DNA of 64,000 nt, taken from NCBI GenBank assembly GCA_024663395.1, contig JANFAH010000007.1:248001-312000 (forward strand), read 5' to 3'. Under the pieces are notes generated by a model, which saw nothing but the letters and a program-made list of their open reading frames with translations, was not told the origin of the DNA and searched no databases. The stretch's first letter is position 1; the number at the start of each line of letters is the position of its first letter. Source of the stretch: Pisolithus tinctorius (lineage: Eukaryota; Basidiomycota; Agaricomycetes; Boletales; Pisolithaceae). This document shows, in pieces, positions 44,193-55,430 of the stretch. The position numbers were made by a program, and so were the translations under genes.

Positions 44193-44543
44193 TAGGGAAT
44201 GTAATTTCCCTACTAGGGGAATTGTTTTATTTTGTTCATTTTATTCAGTTTTGATTCTAGGTGTTTTTTTTCTGCTAGTGGTACTTGGAATTTCGCATTT
44301 TGGTCGCTTAGTCAGCACTACCTAGTACTGGATGTAGTTAGTTTTTTTTAAAAAAAAATAGATGAGTTACCAGAGATGAGAGACAAGTTTGAGCAGGTTG
44401 TTCCCTGCACCAAGACAGCCTCAGAAGCCTTCAGACAACTACCAGGATCCTTGCCTAGGCTATAGAAGCCCCTTTTGGCCTACTCATCCCCTCAGATAAT
44501 CCATTCACCCAGTCCTCATCCTCTTTAATTCTCTTTTCCTACA
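44193..44543 (+). repeat. Element B2 3' LTR
   Basis: 351 bp, matching 36969-37323, followed by GCGT. Confidence 0.94.
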
Positions 44544-44547
44544 GCGT

Positions 44548-44925
44548 ACAAGTGGGAGGTGGAGCTGAGCGGCACAGGAGGGCCAAGCATAGTGTACTGG
44601 CACAAAGTCCAGCTTGCAGAATTTAGGGCGACAGGGGAAACTGGAGTTTTTTAGAGGTAAGTGGCATGGATGACTGGTGATGTGGCTGAGTGGTGGAACA
44701 GCTACTGAATTCCAGATGACTCTGTGTGGGTGTGGAATTTCTGGATCAGCATTTTGATGACTGAGTGACATGTGGAAGGTTGGAAGAAACTCCGAAGGCG
44801 ACAGGGGTTAGGAGGAAACACAAAGACACAAGCAGGAAAAATTCTGAAACAGGTTTGTCATAGAGGTCTGTGGAATTTAGTGACAGATTCCTGTTCCAGC
44901 CTCAGGGAGTATATGGCTCCCTACA
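44548..44925 (-). repeat. Element C2 5' LTR, second part
   Basis: Continues the LTR of 36352-36968 after B2 and ends GGGAGTATATGGCTCCCTACA, the C-family terminus. Element F sequence begins at 44926. Confidence 0.82.
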
Positions 44926-45029
44926 GTGGCTGGTGATGACAATAGCAAGGAGGCAAACATGGATGGTGAGGTTGGAATGTGTGGTGAGGACTGGCAATAT
45001 GAGGTGGGGGTGTGTGTTGTCAGTGGGGT

Positions 45030-45340
45030 GTACAGTGGTTTTGATTGGAGGGCTTTCTGACCAGCCTGGAGATCTGGTGAGTAGGTGGATTTCTATCAGT
45101 TCGCAGGTGTTTTTTATAGCTTCCTCCTAGATGAGGTGCTAAGTGTCTGAGGAACACCTGGGGGTTGTCCTTGGATGATCCCCTGTCACCCTTATTGCGC
45201 AACTCTTGTATCCCATCTATCCCCAGTGCCTCGAAATAATTGGCTAACACCTTCAGGTGAGCAACCTCATCATATGGTAACCAGGTTTGGTCCCCTGCAG
45301 TCCATCATACCTTGAACTTCGCCTCCGAATGACTGCCCTT
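45030..45340 (-). pseudogene. Element F chromodomain-like C terminus
   Basis: Minus-strand frame reading AVDQIIDHKGSHSEAKFKV, an in-frame TGA, then WTAGDQTWLPYDEVAHLKVL. This has the shape of the chromodomain-like module at the end of some fungal Gypsy integrases (hydrophobic strand, W-x-x-G-D-x-T-W, C-terminal helix). The stop sits where a conserved Arg is expected. Confidence 0.6.
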
Positions 45341-45802
45341 ATGATCAATTATTTGATCAACAGCCCATTCTCAGCTCATTCCTCCAAGCTCAGGGATCTG
45401 ATCCTCCTTCCATCTGGGGAACTTCTGGTCATCATTCAGTATGTGTACCCTTAGTAATGACAAGTGGAACATGTCATGGATACCTCTCTGTTTTAGGGTA
45501 TCAGGTAGCTCGATGTGATATGAGTTATTTCTGAAGTCATCCAAAATGCGATACAGCCCAATAAACTTTGGTACAAGTTTTCATGATGTCCCCTTCAGCA
45601 GACTAATATTCTTTGTAGAGACATACACAAGATCTCCTGTAACAAAGGGGCATGCTTGGCACTTTTTATTAGCACCAACTGTCTGTTTTAGCCTTGCTTT
45701 CAGAATCATGTCATGGGCATCCAATAGTGAGAGTTTCATCTTATTGGCAAACACTCATACACTTGGGTACTTGTCTTTTGTTGGTGCATCCCATATCATC
45801 CA

Positions 45803-46400
45803 TCATGGCATCTGTCCTGTATTCAGGAAGAAAGGTGCATAGCTGGTTGATTCCAACGTCACATCATTGATCATGAATTTGATGGCAGGTAAGCATGACA
45901 CCCAATCTTTCTGATTCAGTCTGATGCAACATCTCAGCATTTGAACTATTGTTCTATTGGCATGCTCTGTAGTGCCATCCATTTCTGGATGGTACATGCT
46001 TGACATCTTTTGCTTAATCCCAATCAGGTCATTAAGGTGTCTCCAGAATGTGCTTGTGAACAAGACATCATGGTCACTGATGATCAAGGTAAGCCATGAT
46101 GTTTATACACTTCTGCAAAAATTAATTCCACTACCTTGTGTGCAGTGTATGTTGTTCAACTTGGCACAATATGCACCATGGACGTCAACAAGTCAATAAT
46201 CACCATTATTGAGTCATATTCACCATCACGATTTTTGGATTCAGGGAGGGGGCCTACGAAATCCACACCAATCACTTCCCAGGGCCTGGATGGTACTGGT
46301 AGCAGGTTCAACAGCCCAAAGGGCTTATGAGTCAGCAGTTTGCTTTGTTGGCATGTCTGGCATGACATGCAGTATGCAGTGACATCTTTTACCATGGAGT
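45803..46400 (-). pseudogene. pol: Element F integrase
   Basis: Zinc finger end and first core strand at 46156-46395 (YCMSCQTCQQSK, then VIGVDFVGPLPES); the rest of the core is at 45803-46087 (SDHDVLFTSTFW with the second Asp, and DGTTEHANRT with the catalytic Glu). The two parts are in different frames. 45341-45802 holds the integrase C-terminal region with more stops. Confidence 0.82.
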
Positions 46401-47330
46401 CCCACCATAAAAACTCTTGTATATAGGATACTGTTTTTCTAGCGCCTAGATGTGCAAGTAGGGAATGAGCTTGGTCAATTATGGTTTCCCTTAGTCATTT
46501 GTTGTTCACTTCTATGTCTGGGACACAGAATACAGTGCAATCTGGCAATTTCAATTGGATGAAACCTTCTGGCATGATTTCAAAGTTTTTGAATGCCTTT
46601 GGGTCACTCAGTATTTGGTTAAAGCATGGGTCTTTGCCATATCTATTCTGCACTGCCTTAAGCATGCCTTTGCTTCCTGGGTACATGACAAGGGGTACAA
46701 GGCCTGTCTTTGTAATACCCATGTTTGTATCATCCAGGTCCCACACATTTGGCAATGGGCTCTGCATGTCTGACAACATGTTTGTAGCATGTTCATTCAT
46801 GATAGGCAGTGGTGGTCCACTACCCTTTCCCCCCTTCTTTCATTTGCCTGGTCCAAGAAGGATGAAATGATCCTTCATTCTTTGTGTGAATTTGATCCCT
46901 GTCTCTGGTCGACCAGTCTCAGCTGGAGGTGTGGGAGCACAACATCATCATAGGGTTCCTTTCCTGTGTCCTCCCAGCTGATCTTTATTAGGCATCCCTA
47001 TTTCAACACCCCCATCCATGGGTGGAATTGGGCTCACTGCTGGTGTGGATTGATGTTCCATGATATCTGGTGTAGGGAGTTTCCGAGGGGGCTTCAGTAT
47101 TAACTTCTGTTGGCAACCCAGTGGTTGCTCCACTATTGAAGGCCCAGCAGGTGTCTCTGTTTGGGTGTGAGCTCTGGTCAACATTGCGAGTGCCTCAATG
47201 CCTATGTACAAAGGTGTGCTTATTATCTGTTGTTCTTCCTTTGGAGATACTGACTCCTCAACATCAAGGTCATGATGTAGGTACTCGCTGTGCACATGGA
47301 TCATCCCTGGGGCATCAAACTCATACATTC
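46401..47330 (-). pseudogene. Element F region between RNase H and integrase
   Basis: Low-similarity coding remnants (46495-46800 and 46948-47328) rich in Pro, Thr and acidic residues, forming the tether plus the N-terminal integrase segment. No catalytic motif. Confidence 0.5.
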
Positions 47331-47421
47331 AGGAGAGAGCATCCAGAAGGACATTCTCCTCACCTGGTATGTACTTGATCTCAAAGTCAAACTCAGCTAG
47401 TTTTTCTAACCATTGCACTTG

Positions 47422-47682
47422 TCACCCTGACAAGTCTTTTTGATCTAACAGATATGTCAAGCTTTTATGGTTGGTTACCCAGGTGAAATGTACACCCTGA
47501 AGGATGTCTCTGTGCCTCAACATCATTTCCACTCCTGTGAGGAGTTCCTGTTTGTGGACTGGGTAGTTGTGCTGAGCTGACGACATCTTTGCAGAGTAGA
47601 ATGTGGTGACTTTGGCTGACTTCCAATCCTCTCCTTGTGCTACAATGCTGCTGATGCCATTCCCACAAGCATCAGTCATCAC
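47422..47682 (-). pseudogene. pol: Element F RNase H
   Basis: MMTDACGNGISSIVAQGEDW contains the first catalytic Asp context (TDA). KQELLTGVEMMLRHRDIL contains the catalytic Glu, and FTWVTNHKSLTYLL has Asn where the family has Asp (VTDHKSL). It is therefore damaged at an active-site residue. Confidence 0.8.
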
Positions 47683-47793
47683 CCAGATAGGATCATGGTC
47701 TGGTCCGTAATTGAGGGGTACACTACAGTGTTGTGTGCAAGCAGCAACATACCACTTTACAGTTTTGAAGGCCCATTGTTCAGTGAATGTCCA

Positions 47794-48043
47794 TCAGAAG
47801 GGGCAAGTTTCTGCACTTGCCTTGGTAAGCACTCCTAGAGGTATGTGGACTTTGTAGATATCATCTGCTAGATAACCAACTGACCCAATGAATCCTTTAC
47901 ACAGTGTACAATTCATCAGAACCTTCCAGTTGAGAATGCAGTCAACCTTATCAGGATCCATCTTTATCCCATCATCAGTGACCACATGGCCCTGGATTTT
48001 TACCTTGTCACTCAGAAACTTGAGCTTCTTTTCACTCAGGTAT
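47794..48043 (-). pseudogene. pol: Element F reverse transcriptase, C-terminal part
   Basis: Thumb and connection segment (DGIKMDPDKVDCILNWKVL, GFIGSVGYLADDIYK). It joins the RT palm at 56152 once E is removed; the TSD GGTAT marks the break. Confidence 0.82.
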
Positions 48044-48759
48044 TGTCATAACCGTGCATTTGTCATAAGTCTTTACTCACTCTGCAACCTTCTCTGCTGG
48101 TCATCTGCTCACTCCACACCAACTCTGCCCAACTTCTGTTGGTTGTGAACCATCTCTGCTCCAACTGCTGTTGGACTTGTGTTACTCTCCTACCGGACCG
48201 AGCAGTCCATTCTCTGAGGGGTCATGTGACTACCTTCACAGTCAGGTACTCCACAGCATGCTCACCGCATGGTCCAGCACCTGGACTATTTCCTTTTCTG
48301 GATGTTCTGTGTTACCTGTTCATATGTCCTCCATCTACCCTTCATTCATTGTCCAGGAAATTTTACTTGAAAATTTATGAGTCTCTGTATGTCAGTTCCA
48401 ATTCTGATTACTGTACCTCCATAGCAGTATAAAAGCATGTACTGTACTCCACTGTTCTTCAGTACGAATATCAACTTAGTTCCTACTCCCTCTGACTCCA
48501 TCTTCTGTCTGTCGGAGTTCCCTCCGACTCTCTCTGTCTATACTCTCCCTCTGAAATATGAGGTCTGAGATTGTGCAAGGGGGTAGCACACGAGCTAAAC
48601 CCAATGCCCTCACTCCGCTCTGCCTCTGTCTCAGCGGACTTCGTTCCTGCCACCACTCTGCTAGTTGGAGTTCTGTTCCTGTGTGTTGGACTTGCTTCTG
48701 GATCCTCCTCTAGACCTTATATAGCATCAGAGTTGGTTGGAGTAGGCCTGGACTTGACA
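48044..48759 (+). repeat. Element E 5' LTR
   Basis: TGTCATAACC to GGACTTGACA, 716 bp. TATAAAAG at 48428-48435; predicted transcript start AGTACGAATAT at 48461, 33 nt downstream. Confidence 0.96.
48428..48471 (+). promoter_or_regulatory. Element E LTR promoter and transcript start
   Basis: TATAAAAG (48428-48435) lies 33 nt before AGTACGAATAT (48461-48471). The 11-mer is the stretch that complements the primer site, so it is the expected mRNA 5' end. The 3' LTR repeats the box at 55815-55822. Confidence 0.72.
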
Positions 48760-48761
48760 GT

Positions 48762-48772
48762 ATATTTGTACT
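48762..48772 (+). promoter_or_regulatory. Element E primer binding site, self-priming type
   Basis: ATATTTGTACT starts 2 nt after the LTR and complements AGTACGAATAT (48461-48471) at 10 of 11 positions; the odd one is a CpG to TpG change. Complementarity ends on both sides of the 11-mer. Confidence 0.73.
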
Positions 48773-48820
48773 CACACTTGTACGATCTCATTTTCTGTCC
48801 TCTGAAAAACTTACATCATT

Positions 48821-50104
48821 ATGAGAACTCAAGCTCAATCCCAGAGAGAGGTCGCTGAGAACCTCGCTGCAGCACTAGCCAATCTGTGTCGACTCCCTTC
48901 TGTCATCGAACAATTCCAATCCTTCTCCACTCGACACCGCTCTCGTGCTGAAGGCAAAAGCACTTCACAAGCTGGTCGCTCCAACCTCCACCCAACAGCC
49001 TTCCACACTCCGTCTCCTTGTAACCGAGATGATGGACCTGATCCTGACCCTGACTATCCTGATGGTGATCCCGACGGCAGGGGCAGCGGTGACGGGGATA
49101 TCCCCGAAGACCCAGCTGAGCCACCAGAGGATCCCCTTGTAGCTCTTGCTAGAGCTGTCCATGCGCTTGTGCAGTCTAGTTTGCGCACTGGGGACTCTGC
49201 TCCAAAGACCAAAGTCTGCAAGCCTGACACCTTCGATGGCTCCGACCCAAAGAAACTCCGTGAGTTCCTTGTACAATGTGAGTTGAACTTCCAAGACTGC
49301 CCCCACGCATTCTGCTCCAACAGAGCCAAAGTTACCTTCACTCAATCTTATCTTAAGGGTATGGCCCTGGCTTGGTTCAAGCCAGATTTGCTAAACCCCG
49401 ACAACTATGACCGCCCACTCTGGATGGATGACTACCATGAGTTCTTACAAGAGCTCACAGCTAATTTCAGTCTGCATGATGCCATAGCAGATGCTGTCCA
49501 ACAACTCGAGAACCTTACCATGAAGGATGGTTCTCATATTACCAAGTATGTCGTGGAGTTCAATCACTGGGCTTCGCAAGTCAAGGACTACGGTGTGGGT
49601 GCACTCTGCCACTGCTTCTATAGTGGACTTCCAGACCACATCAAAGATGAGATCGCTCACATTGGAAAACCTTCTACCCTCGTGCAACTCCGCGAACTTG
49701 CCCAGACCATCAATGCGCACTACTGGGAGTGCAAAGTGGAGATCTCATGCACCACCAAGTCTGCCTCCGACAAGTCGCAGTCTTCCAACTCTGACAACAA
49801 AACTAAATCATTGTCCTCCACCTCCACTCCAAAGTCTGACACCAAGGGCAAGGGCAAGCAGAAAGATCCGCCCAAGTCCAACATGTCCAAGTCCGATATT
49901 GCCCATCTTCTGGGCAAGGATGGCAAACTCACCTCTGCTGAGCACCAGCACAGGATGAAGAACAACCTCTGCCTTTTCTGTGGTGAGGCTGGCCATTCCA
50001 CCAAGGACTGTCCCAAGTCCACCTCTTGTGCAGCCAAAGCCCGTGCAGCTATGGCTGAAACTCTGCCTACTCTGCCTGCAGAGAAGGCAGAGTCAAAAAA
50101 TTAG
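48821..50104 (+). CDS. gag: Element E gag
   Basis: 427 residues, intact. Starts 61 nt after the LTR. N-terminal helix (EVAENLAAALANL), an acidic Pro/Asp-rich stretch, a gag capsid domain (FDGSDPKKLREFLVQCELNF), basic Ser-rich linker, and one CCHC knuckle (CLFCGEAGHSTKDCPK). Same order and nearly the same length as D gag. The last codons AAA AAT TAG form the slippery site. Confidence 0.93.
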   Translation: MRTQAQSQREVAENLAAALANLCRLPSVIEQFQSFSTRHRSRAEGKSTSQAGRSNLHPTAFHTPSPCNRDDGPDPDPDYPDGDPDGRGSGDGDIPEDPAEPPEDPLVALARAVHALVQSSLRTGDSAPKTKVCKPDTFDGSDPKKLREFLVQCELNFQDCPHAFCSNRAKVTFTQSYLKGMALAWFKPDLLNPDNYDRPLWMDDYHEFLQELTANFSLHDAIADAVQQLENLTMKDGSHITKYVVEFNHWASQVKDYGVGALCHCFYSGLPDHIKDEIAHIGKPSTLVQLRELAQTINAHYWECKVEISCTTKSASDKSQSSNSDNKTKSLSSTSTPKSDTKGKGKQKDPPKSNMSKSDIAHLLGKDGKLTSAEHQHRMKNNLCLFCGEAGHSTKDCPKSTSCAAKARAAMAETLPTLPAEKAESKN

Positions 50105-50139
50105 TCTGCTCCTCCAGGGAGCTTGCACAGCCTGGAGGA
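50095..50139 (+). promoter_or_regulatory. -1 programmed frameshift signal between gag and pol of E
   Basis: Heptamer A AAA AAT (50095-50101), in gag phase, directly before TAG (50102-50104). Eight nt later a 9-bp stem TCCTCCAGG (50110-50118) pairs with CCTGGAGGA (50131-50139) around a 12-nt loop. The -1 frame is open from 50101 into protease. Stem bases differ from D but pairing is kept. Confidence 0.82.
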
Positions 50140-53100
50140 AGCGTTGAACCCAACTGTGCGCAACCAGACATCCAACTCAATGTGTCTGCTCTTTCTAGTC
50201 CCAACTCTTTACTTCCATCTGTAACTCTTCTGGATTATTCTGTTGATACTTTTTCTGTGTTGATCAATTCTGGCTCTTCTCATTGTTTTGTAGACCTGTC
50301 TGTAATCAAAAAATATGCCATTCCTGTTTCCTCCATTTCTCTGCCAGTTCCACTCCGCTTGTTCAATGGTAGTACAAATGCTGTCATTTCTCAAGAAGTA
50401 GATCTTTCCCTCCGCTTCCTTCCAGTGATGTCAATTCTGCTTCATTTTATGTTACTCCATTGGATTCTTCTTGTTCGCTGGTATTAGGACACAACTGGCT
50501 CACCTGCTTCAATCCGTCGATTGACTGGGTACTGGGCAGTATATCATTCAAACCATTGCTACAGGGAATGCCGACACCCCAGGTGCCATTGTTGTCTTCT
50601 GCTGTGTCCTCTGCTCTGGATCCGACACCCTCCACTCCATCTGCAGTTCCCACTGCAACTCTGACCAACTCGCCATGCTCCACTCTGCTCGTCTCGCTCA
50701 TCAATGCTGCTGCATATGTCAGAGCCTGTGCTCTCCCTGGTTCTAGACAGTTCCGCTTACAGCTCTCCGCTGATGATGTGAAGCTTTGTGCATCCTCCAC
50801 TTCCTCTCCACCTCCTGACCTCTCTTTGGTCCCTCCTGAGTATCGTGAGTTTGCCGACATCTTTAGCAAAGACAAGGCTATGGAACTTCTGCCACACCGC
50901 TCGTTCGATCTCAAGATCGACCTTGTGGAAGGAGCAACTCCACCCATCAGTACAATCTACTCTCTTTCTCCACCAGAGCTTGAGGCTCTCCACACCTTCA
51001 TCGATGAGCATCTTGGCTATGGCTTCATCAAACAGTCCACCTCCACTCACAGTGCCCCTGTCCTCTTCATGAAGAAGAAGGATGGTTCACTCCGCCTCTG
51101 CATAGACTATCGAGGACTCAACAAAATCATGAAAAAAGACTGCTATCCACTACCGCTCATCTCCGACTTACTTGACTCTCCAAGCCGCACTAAAGTCTAT
51201 ACCAAGATCGACCTCTGCCATGCCTATCATCTAGTCCACATCGCAGATGGAGATGAATGGAAAACAGCTTTCCACACTCGTTATGGTTCTTACGAGTGGC
51301 AAGTAATGCCATTCGGTCTGACTAATGCGCCTGTGGCCTTCCAGCAGTTTGTTAATAGCATCTTTGCAGACATGCTCGATGTCTGCGTCGTGGTATACCT
51401 TGATGATATCTTAATCTATTTGCAGGATATGGAGTTGCACCACAAACACATAAAGGAGGTACTCCACTGCCTTCGAAAGCATGGTCTCTATGCCAAGCCT
51501 GAGAAGTGCGAGTTTCACTCCGACTCCATTGAGTACCTCGGTTATGTTCTTTCTCCCTCCAGTCTCACCATGTCTGCTGAGAAGGTTCAGGCAGTCCATG
51601 ACTGGCCTGAGCCATGGAAGGTGCGAGACATCCAATCCTTCCTTGGTTTCACAAATTTCTATAGATGATTCATTAATAACTACTCCAACATTGTCGTTCC
51701 GCTCACTCGCCTCACACGAAAGGGTGCTCCTTGGAACTTTTCTGAGGAGTGCCACTCCGCTTTCCTCTGCCTGAAGGATGCCTTCAGCTCTGCTCCTATT
51801 CTCACTCATTGGGTCCCTGATGCTCCACTTACAGTGGAAACTAATGCCTCTGACTATGCCATTGCTGGCATTTTGTTGATCACCTGCTCCAACAGTGAAC
51901 TCCACCCAGTCACTTTCTACTCCCGCACCATGACTGCACCAGAACTTAACTATGATACCCATGACAAGGAGCTGTTGGCTATCTTCAAGGCCTTCCACCA
52001 TTGGCAGCATTACTTAGAAGGCTCCACCTTGCCTGTCAATGTGGTGATGGACCACAAAAACCTTGAGTATTTTTCCACCTCTAAGGTCCTCACTCATCGA
52101 CAGGCCTGCTGGTCGGAGTACCTTTCACAGTTTAATCTTTCTATCTGCTTCCAACCTGGCCGCTTGGGAGCCAAACCTGATGCACTTATGCAATGTTGGG
52201 ACATCTACCCAAAAGGGGGGGATAGGGACTATGCACAGGTAAATCCTCACAATCTCTGCCCTATGTTTACACAGGAGCAACTCGCATCGTCCCTCTGTAC
52301 CACTACCCTCATGGCACCTGTGCTCCATGCTGCCATGGTCTTCGATGCTGAGTGCTTGCACTCCGACATCATCTCTGCCCTACCATCCGACCCTGTTTCT
52401 GCCAGCCATCTTCCAACTCCAACTAAGCCTTGGTGGTCCCTGGACTCCAATGGTCTACTCTGCCTTGACAGTCGCATCTTTGTCCCTGACATTGATGACC
52501 TCCGCCTTCGAGTGCTTCAGTTCAAGCATGATCATCCTCTAGCAGGCCATTTCAGGCAGAACCACATGCTAGAACTCATCTGCAGGGACTATGTGTGGCC
52601 TAACCTCCACTCCGACATGAAAGAATATGTCAGATCCTGCACTGCCTGTGGACGGAGCAAAACTCCGTGCCACCACCCTTATGGTCTACTGAAGCAACTC
52701 CCTGTCCCAGAGAGACCTTGGAACTCCATCTCCATGGACTTCATCAAACACCTCCCCAACTCTGATGGCTACTCTGCCATACTCATGGTAGTGGACCACC
52801 TCTCAAAGCAAGCGGTGTTCATCCCCACCCATGACTCCGTCACCTCCACCGAACTCGCTAAGCTCTTCCTAACCCATGTCTTCTCCAAGCATGGAGTACC
52901 AGCTAATGTCACCTCTGACAGAGGTCCTGAGTTCGTCTCACACTTCTTCCACTCTCTAGGAAAGGCCCTTGATATGCATCTTCACTTCACTTCAGGTTAC
53001 CACCCAGAAGGCGATGGCCAGACTGAGCGAATGAACCAGACTCTCGAACAGTACCTTCGTGTCTACTGTAACTACCAACAAGACAACTGGGCTGAGCTGT

Positions 53101-53819
53101 TACCTCTAGCAGAGTTTGCTTTCAACAATGCACCAAGTGCAACAACTGGAGTTTCTCCCTTCTTCGCTAACAAGGGATATCATCCAAACCTGTCTGTGGT
53201 CCCTGACCAAGACTTCACCTCTCCAAGGGCTCATGACTATGTCGTTGAGCTCTCTGCCCTTCATGACTTCCTCTGCTCTGAAATGTCCGCCGCCCAGCAG
53301 TGCTACCAGGGTCCAGCAGATGCCAAACACATACCTCTGCCTGAGTTCAAGGTTGGAGAACAGGCCTACGTCAAAGCCAAGTACTTCTGCTCCACTCATC
53401 CTTCAGAGAAACTCTCTGAAAAGTACTTGGGTCTGTTCACCATCTTGGCCAGGCCAGGTACGCATTCTGTCACCCTTAAGCTCCCTGACTCTATGCACTC
53501 GGTACATCTGGTCTTCCATGTCTCACAACTGGAAGCCACAGCGGCTAACCCTTTCCCAAACCAACAACAACCTCCACCTCCACCAGTGGATGTTGATGGT
53601 GACCTTGAGTACAAAGTATCAGAGATACTCGACTCTAAGGTGGACCACCATCGCCACCATTGTCAACTCTTGTACCTAGTCCACTGGGCTGGTTACGAGA
53701 ACACCGACGAAGAAACCTCTTGGTTGCTTGCAACTGAGCTGGATCACACTTCCAACATAGTATCTGCTTTCCATGAACGCTATCCACACAAACCTGGCCC
53801 ATACCAACCTCCACCATAG
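50101..53819 (+). pseudogene. pol: Element E protease and pol
   Basis: Protease occupies 50101-50487, with active site LINSGSSHCF: the catalytic Asp is Asn. A one-base slip near 50420 changes frame; from there to 53819 a single frame holds RT (YLDDILIY), RNase H, integrase (SMDFIKHL, TSDRGPEF, GDGQTERMNQ) and a chromodomain (LEYKVSEILDSKVDHHRHHC). One TGA at 51666-51668 stands where D has Arg. Against D, many Arg are Cys, His or Gln (for example HLVRIAPGDEW against HLVHIADGDEW). Confidence 0.92.
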
Positions 53820-54019
53820 TACTCCACCCATATAACCTTCCTCCGCTGGCCAACTCTGCCCCTCACCGAACTACCTTAAGTACTTTAGAATTTTCTCTGC
53901 TTGTCCATTTCACTTCTCAGAGTTGCGAACAAAGTCACAAGTCTATTTCGTAGTAGTACAAAAAAATATACAAACACAAAAAAAAAAAAACAAAAAAGAA
54001 AACAAAACTTCTCTACTCC

Positions 54020-55237
54020 TCCATCACCTGTTCCTCTCTGCCTCCCTCCTGTTCCTCTCCGCCTTCCTGTTGTTCTCCACCTTCCTTCTCTCCTCTGACT
54101 TCTCCCTCTTCCTCATTATCCCCCTCCGCACCTTCATCTGCCTCCTCAAACTTTTCCTCTGCCTCCGACTGTGGCCTCTTCCATCCTCCTCCTGTGCATC
54201 CAAACTCGGCCACCCTGGCCTCACGTGCGTCCTCCCTCCTCCTCATCTCTGCCCACTCTGCCCAGGTGTGGTACAGCCCCCACTCATCAGCTGTCCACTC
54301 TGCCACCTCCACCATCCGTTCTGCTGCTTCTGCCATCCTCTGAAGGCCAGCACAGTGGTCTCATGCACTTCAGCCTGCCTCTCCATGGCCTGCAGCTGCT
54401 GCTCCCTCTCCCATTCTGCCCACTGCGTGTGTACCCCTGCCCCTGAGGGACCCTTGAGGGGGGTCGCTGGCTCATCTTCTCCACCTATCTCCCACTCATC
54501 ATCCGCTTCCTCTGTCTCTGTCGCTTTCTCCTTTCCTTTCCCTCGCACCCTCTTCTTCTTCTCCCCTCAGGAGCTCCCGGTTCCCGCTCTCTTCTGCAAT
54601 GGTCCTGCCACTGCGTCCTCCCTCATCCAACTACAAACCTTTTTCTTCTTGTGACAGGGCATGCAGGCCCTGGTCTTGCCCTGTCCTGGTTCGCACTGTC
54701 GCACTGTCAGACTCGCTATACAGCGAGTGCAGGGGGACCGTCTGGTCATGGTGACCACCACAGAGGTCCCAGGGACCCTCTGGGTGGTGTTGATGTCATA
54801 CACTGCACCACATAGTCTAAGAAAATAAAAACTGGGTCAGCTCCACCTGACTCACAGTACTCTGCCACTTACCTCTGTGCAGCCTTGTCTCGCCTGGCCT
54901 GGGCCCTCTGCCTCTGCCTTTCTGCCTCCTCCTCTGCCGCCTTCTTCCTTCAAGCCTCCTCTTCCTCCTCTGCTCTCTTCCTCTGCTCTGCCTCCAACCT
55001 CTCCTCCTCTGCCTTCCACCTCTTGGCCTCCTCACACTTGGCCTTGTGCTCTGCTTCGCATTCTCTCTCTCTCCACTCGGTCTCCTCTCATTGGCATGCC
55101 TTCTCCATGGACTTCTCCTGCTTGGTGTTGGTGGAGTCATCGGTGAGGCCGACCAGTTCTTCATCCACAACTTGAGAGTAGTTGCAGACATGGCCGGGGG
55201 TTGGCTGGGGGGTGTTGCTCTGGCGCTGGGAAGGCAT
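54020..55237 (-). pseudogene. Antisense accessory gene of element E
   Basis: Minus-strand, convergent with pol. Exon 1 (55237-54873) starts MPSQRQSNTPQPTPG and contains a Glu/Lys/Arg-rich coiled coil (EERLEAEQRKRAEEEEEA) with two TGA stops. The intron 54872-54817 (GTAAGT to TTAG) splits an Arg codon after its second base, exactly as in D. Exon 2 has CTRC, then C, then ACMPCHKKKKVCSW (C-x2-C-x8-C-x9-C-x2-C-x6-C-x-W). It continues after a TGA at 54567-54569 (D context suggests Arg) into GEKKKRVRGKGKEK, a Trp/Gln-rich helix, and an extremely acidic Glu-rich tail ending near 54013. A frame shift lies near 54300. Confidence 0.72.
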
Positions 55238-55430
55238 GATGATGGGAAGAAAGGATGAAGGTTCAGTACCCTAACATGTGTTTTTAAGTGGTACTTCAAA
55301 CTCCGACAGAGCTCCGCCATGGCTAAAGCCATTATCCTTGAGGCATCAAAATAATTTCAAATGATCAACTTGTGTTGATCTCATCCCGTACATGCAGCCT
55401 TCAGGGGTTCAGGCCCTAAGGGGGGGGCAC

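Larger units (their letters stand above)
36969..44543 (+). mobile_element. Element B2: second gag-only B copy, carrying a PIF/Harbinger transposon
   Basis: LTRs 36969-37323 and 44193-44543, PBS at 37326-37344 (TGGAGCCCACTGTGAGGGG). Target duplication GCAT (36965-36968) against GCGT (44544-44547), again a CpG-type difference. Without the DNA transposon the element is 3956 bp, close to B (4086 bp). Plus-strand orientation, inserted in the 5' LTR of C2. Confidence 0.92.

Noticed and set aside
48571..48858. 95-codon frame across the E LTR edge
   Set aside because: It spans LTR, primer site and the gag start; it has no homologue in D and no domain.
53923..54654. 243-codon plus-strand Ser/Leu/Pro-rich frame
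   Set aside because: Reverse complement of the Glu-rich tail of the E antisense gene; no start context and no family.
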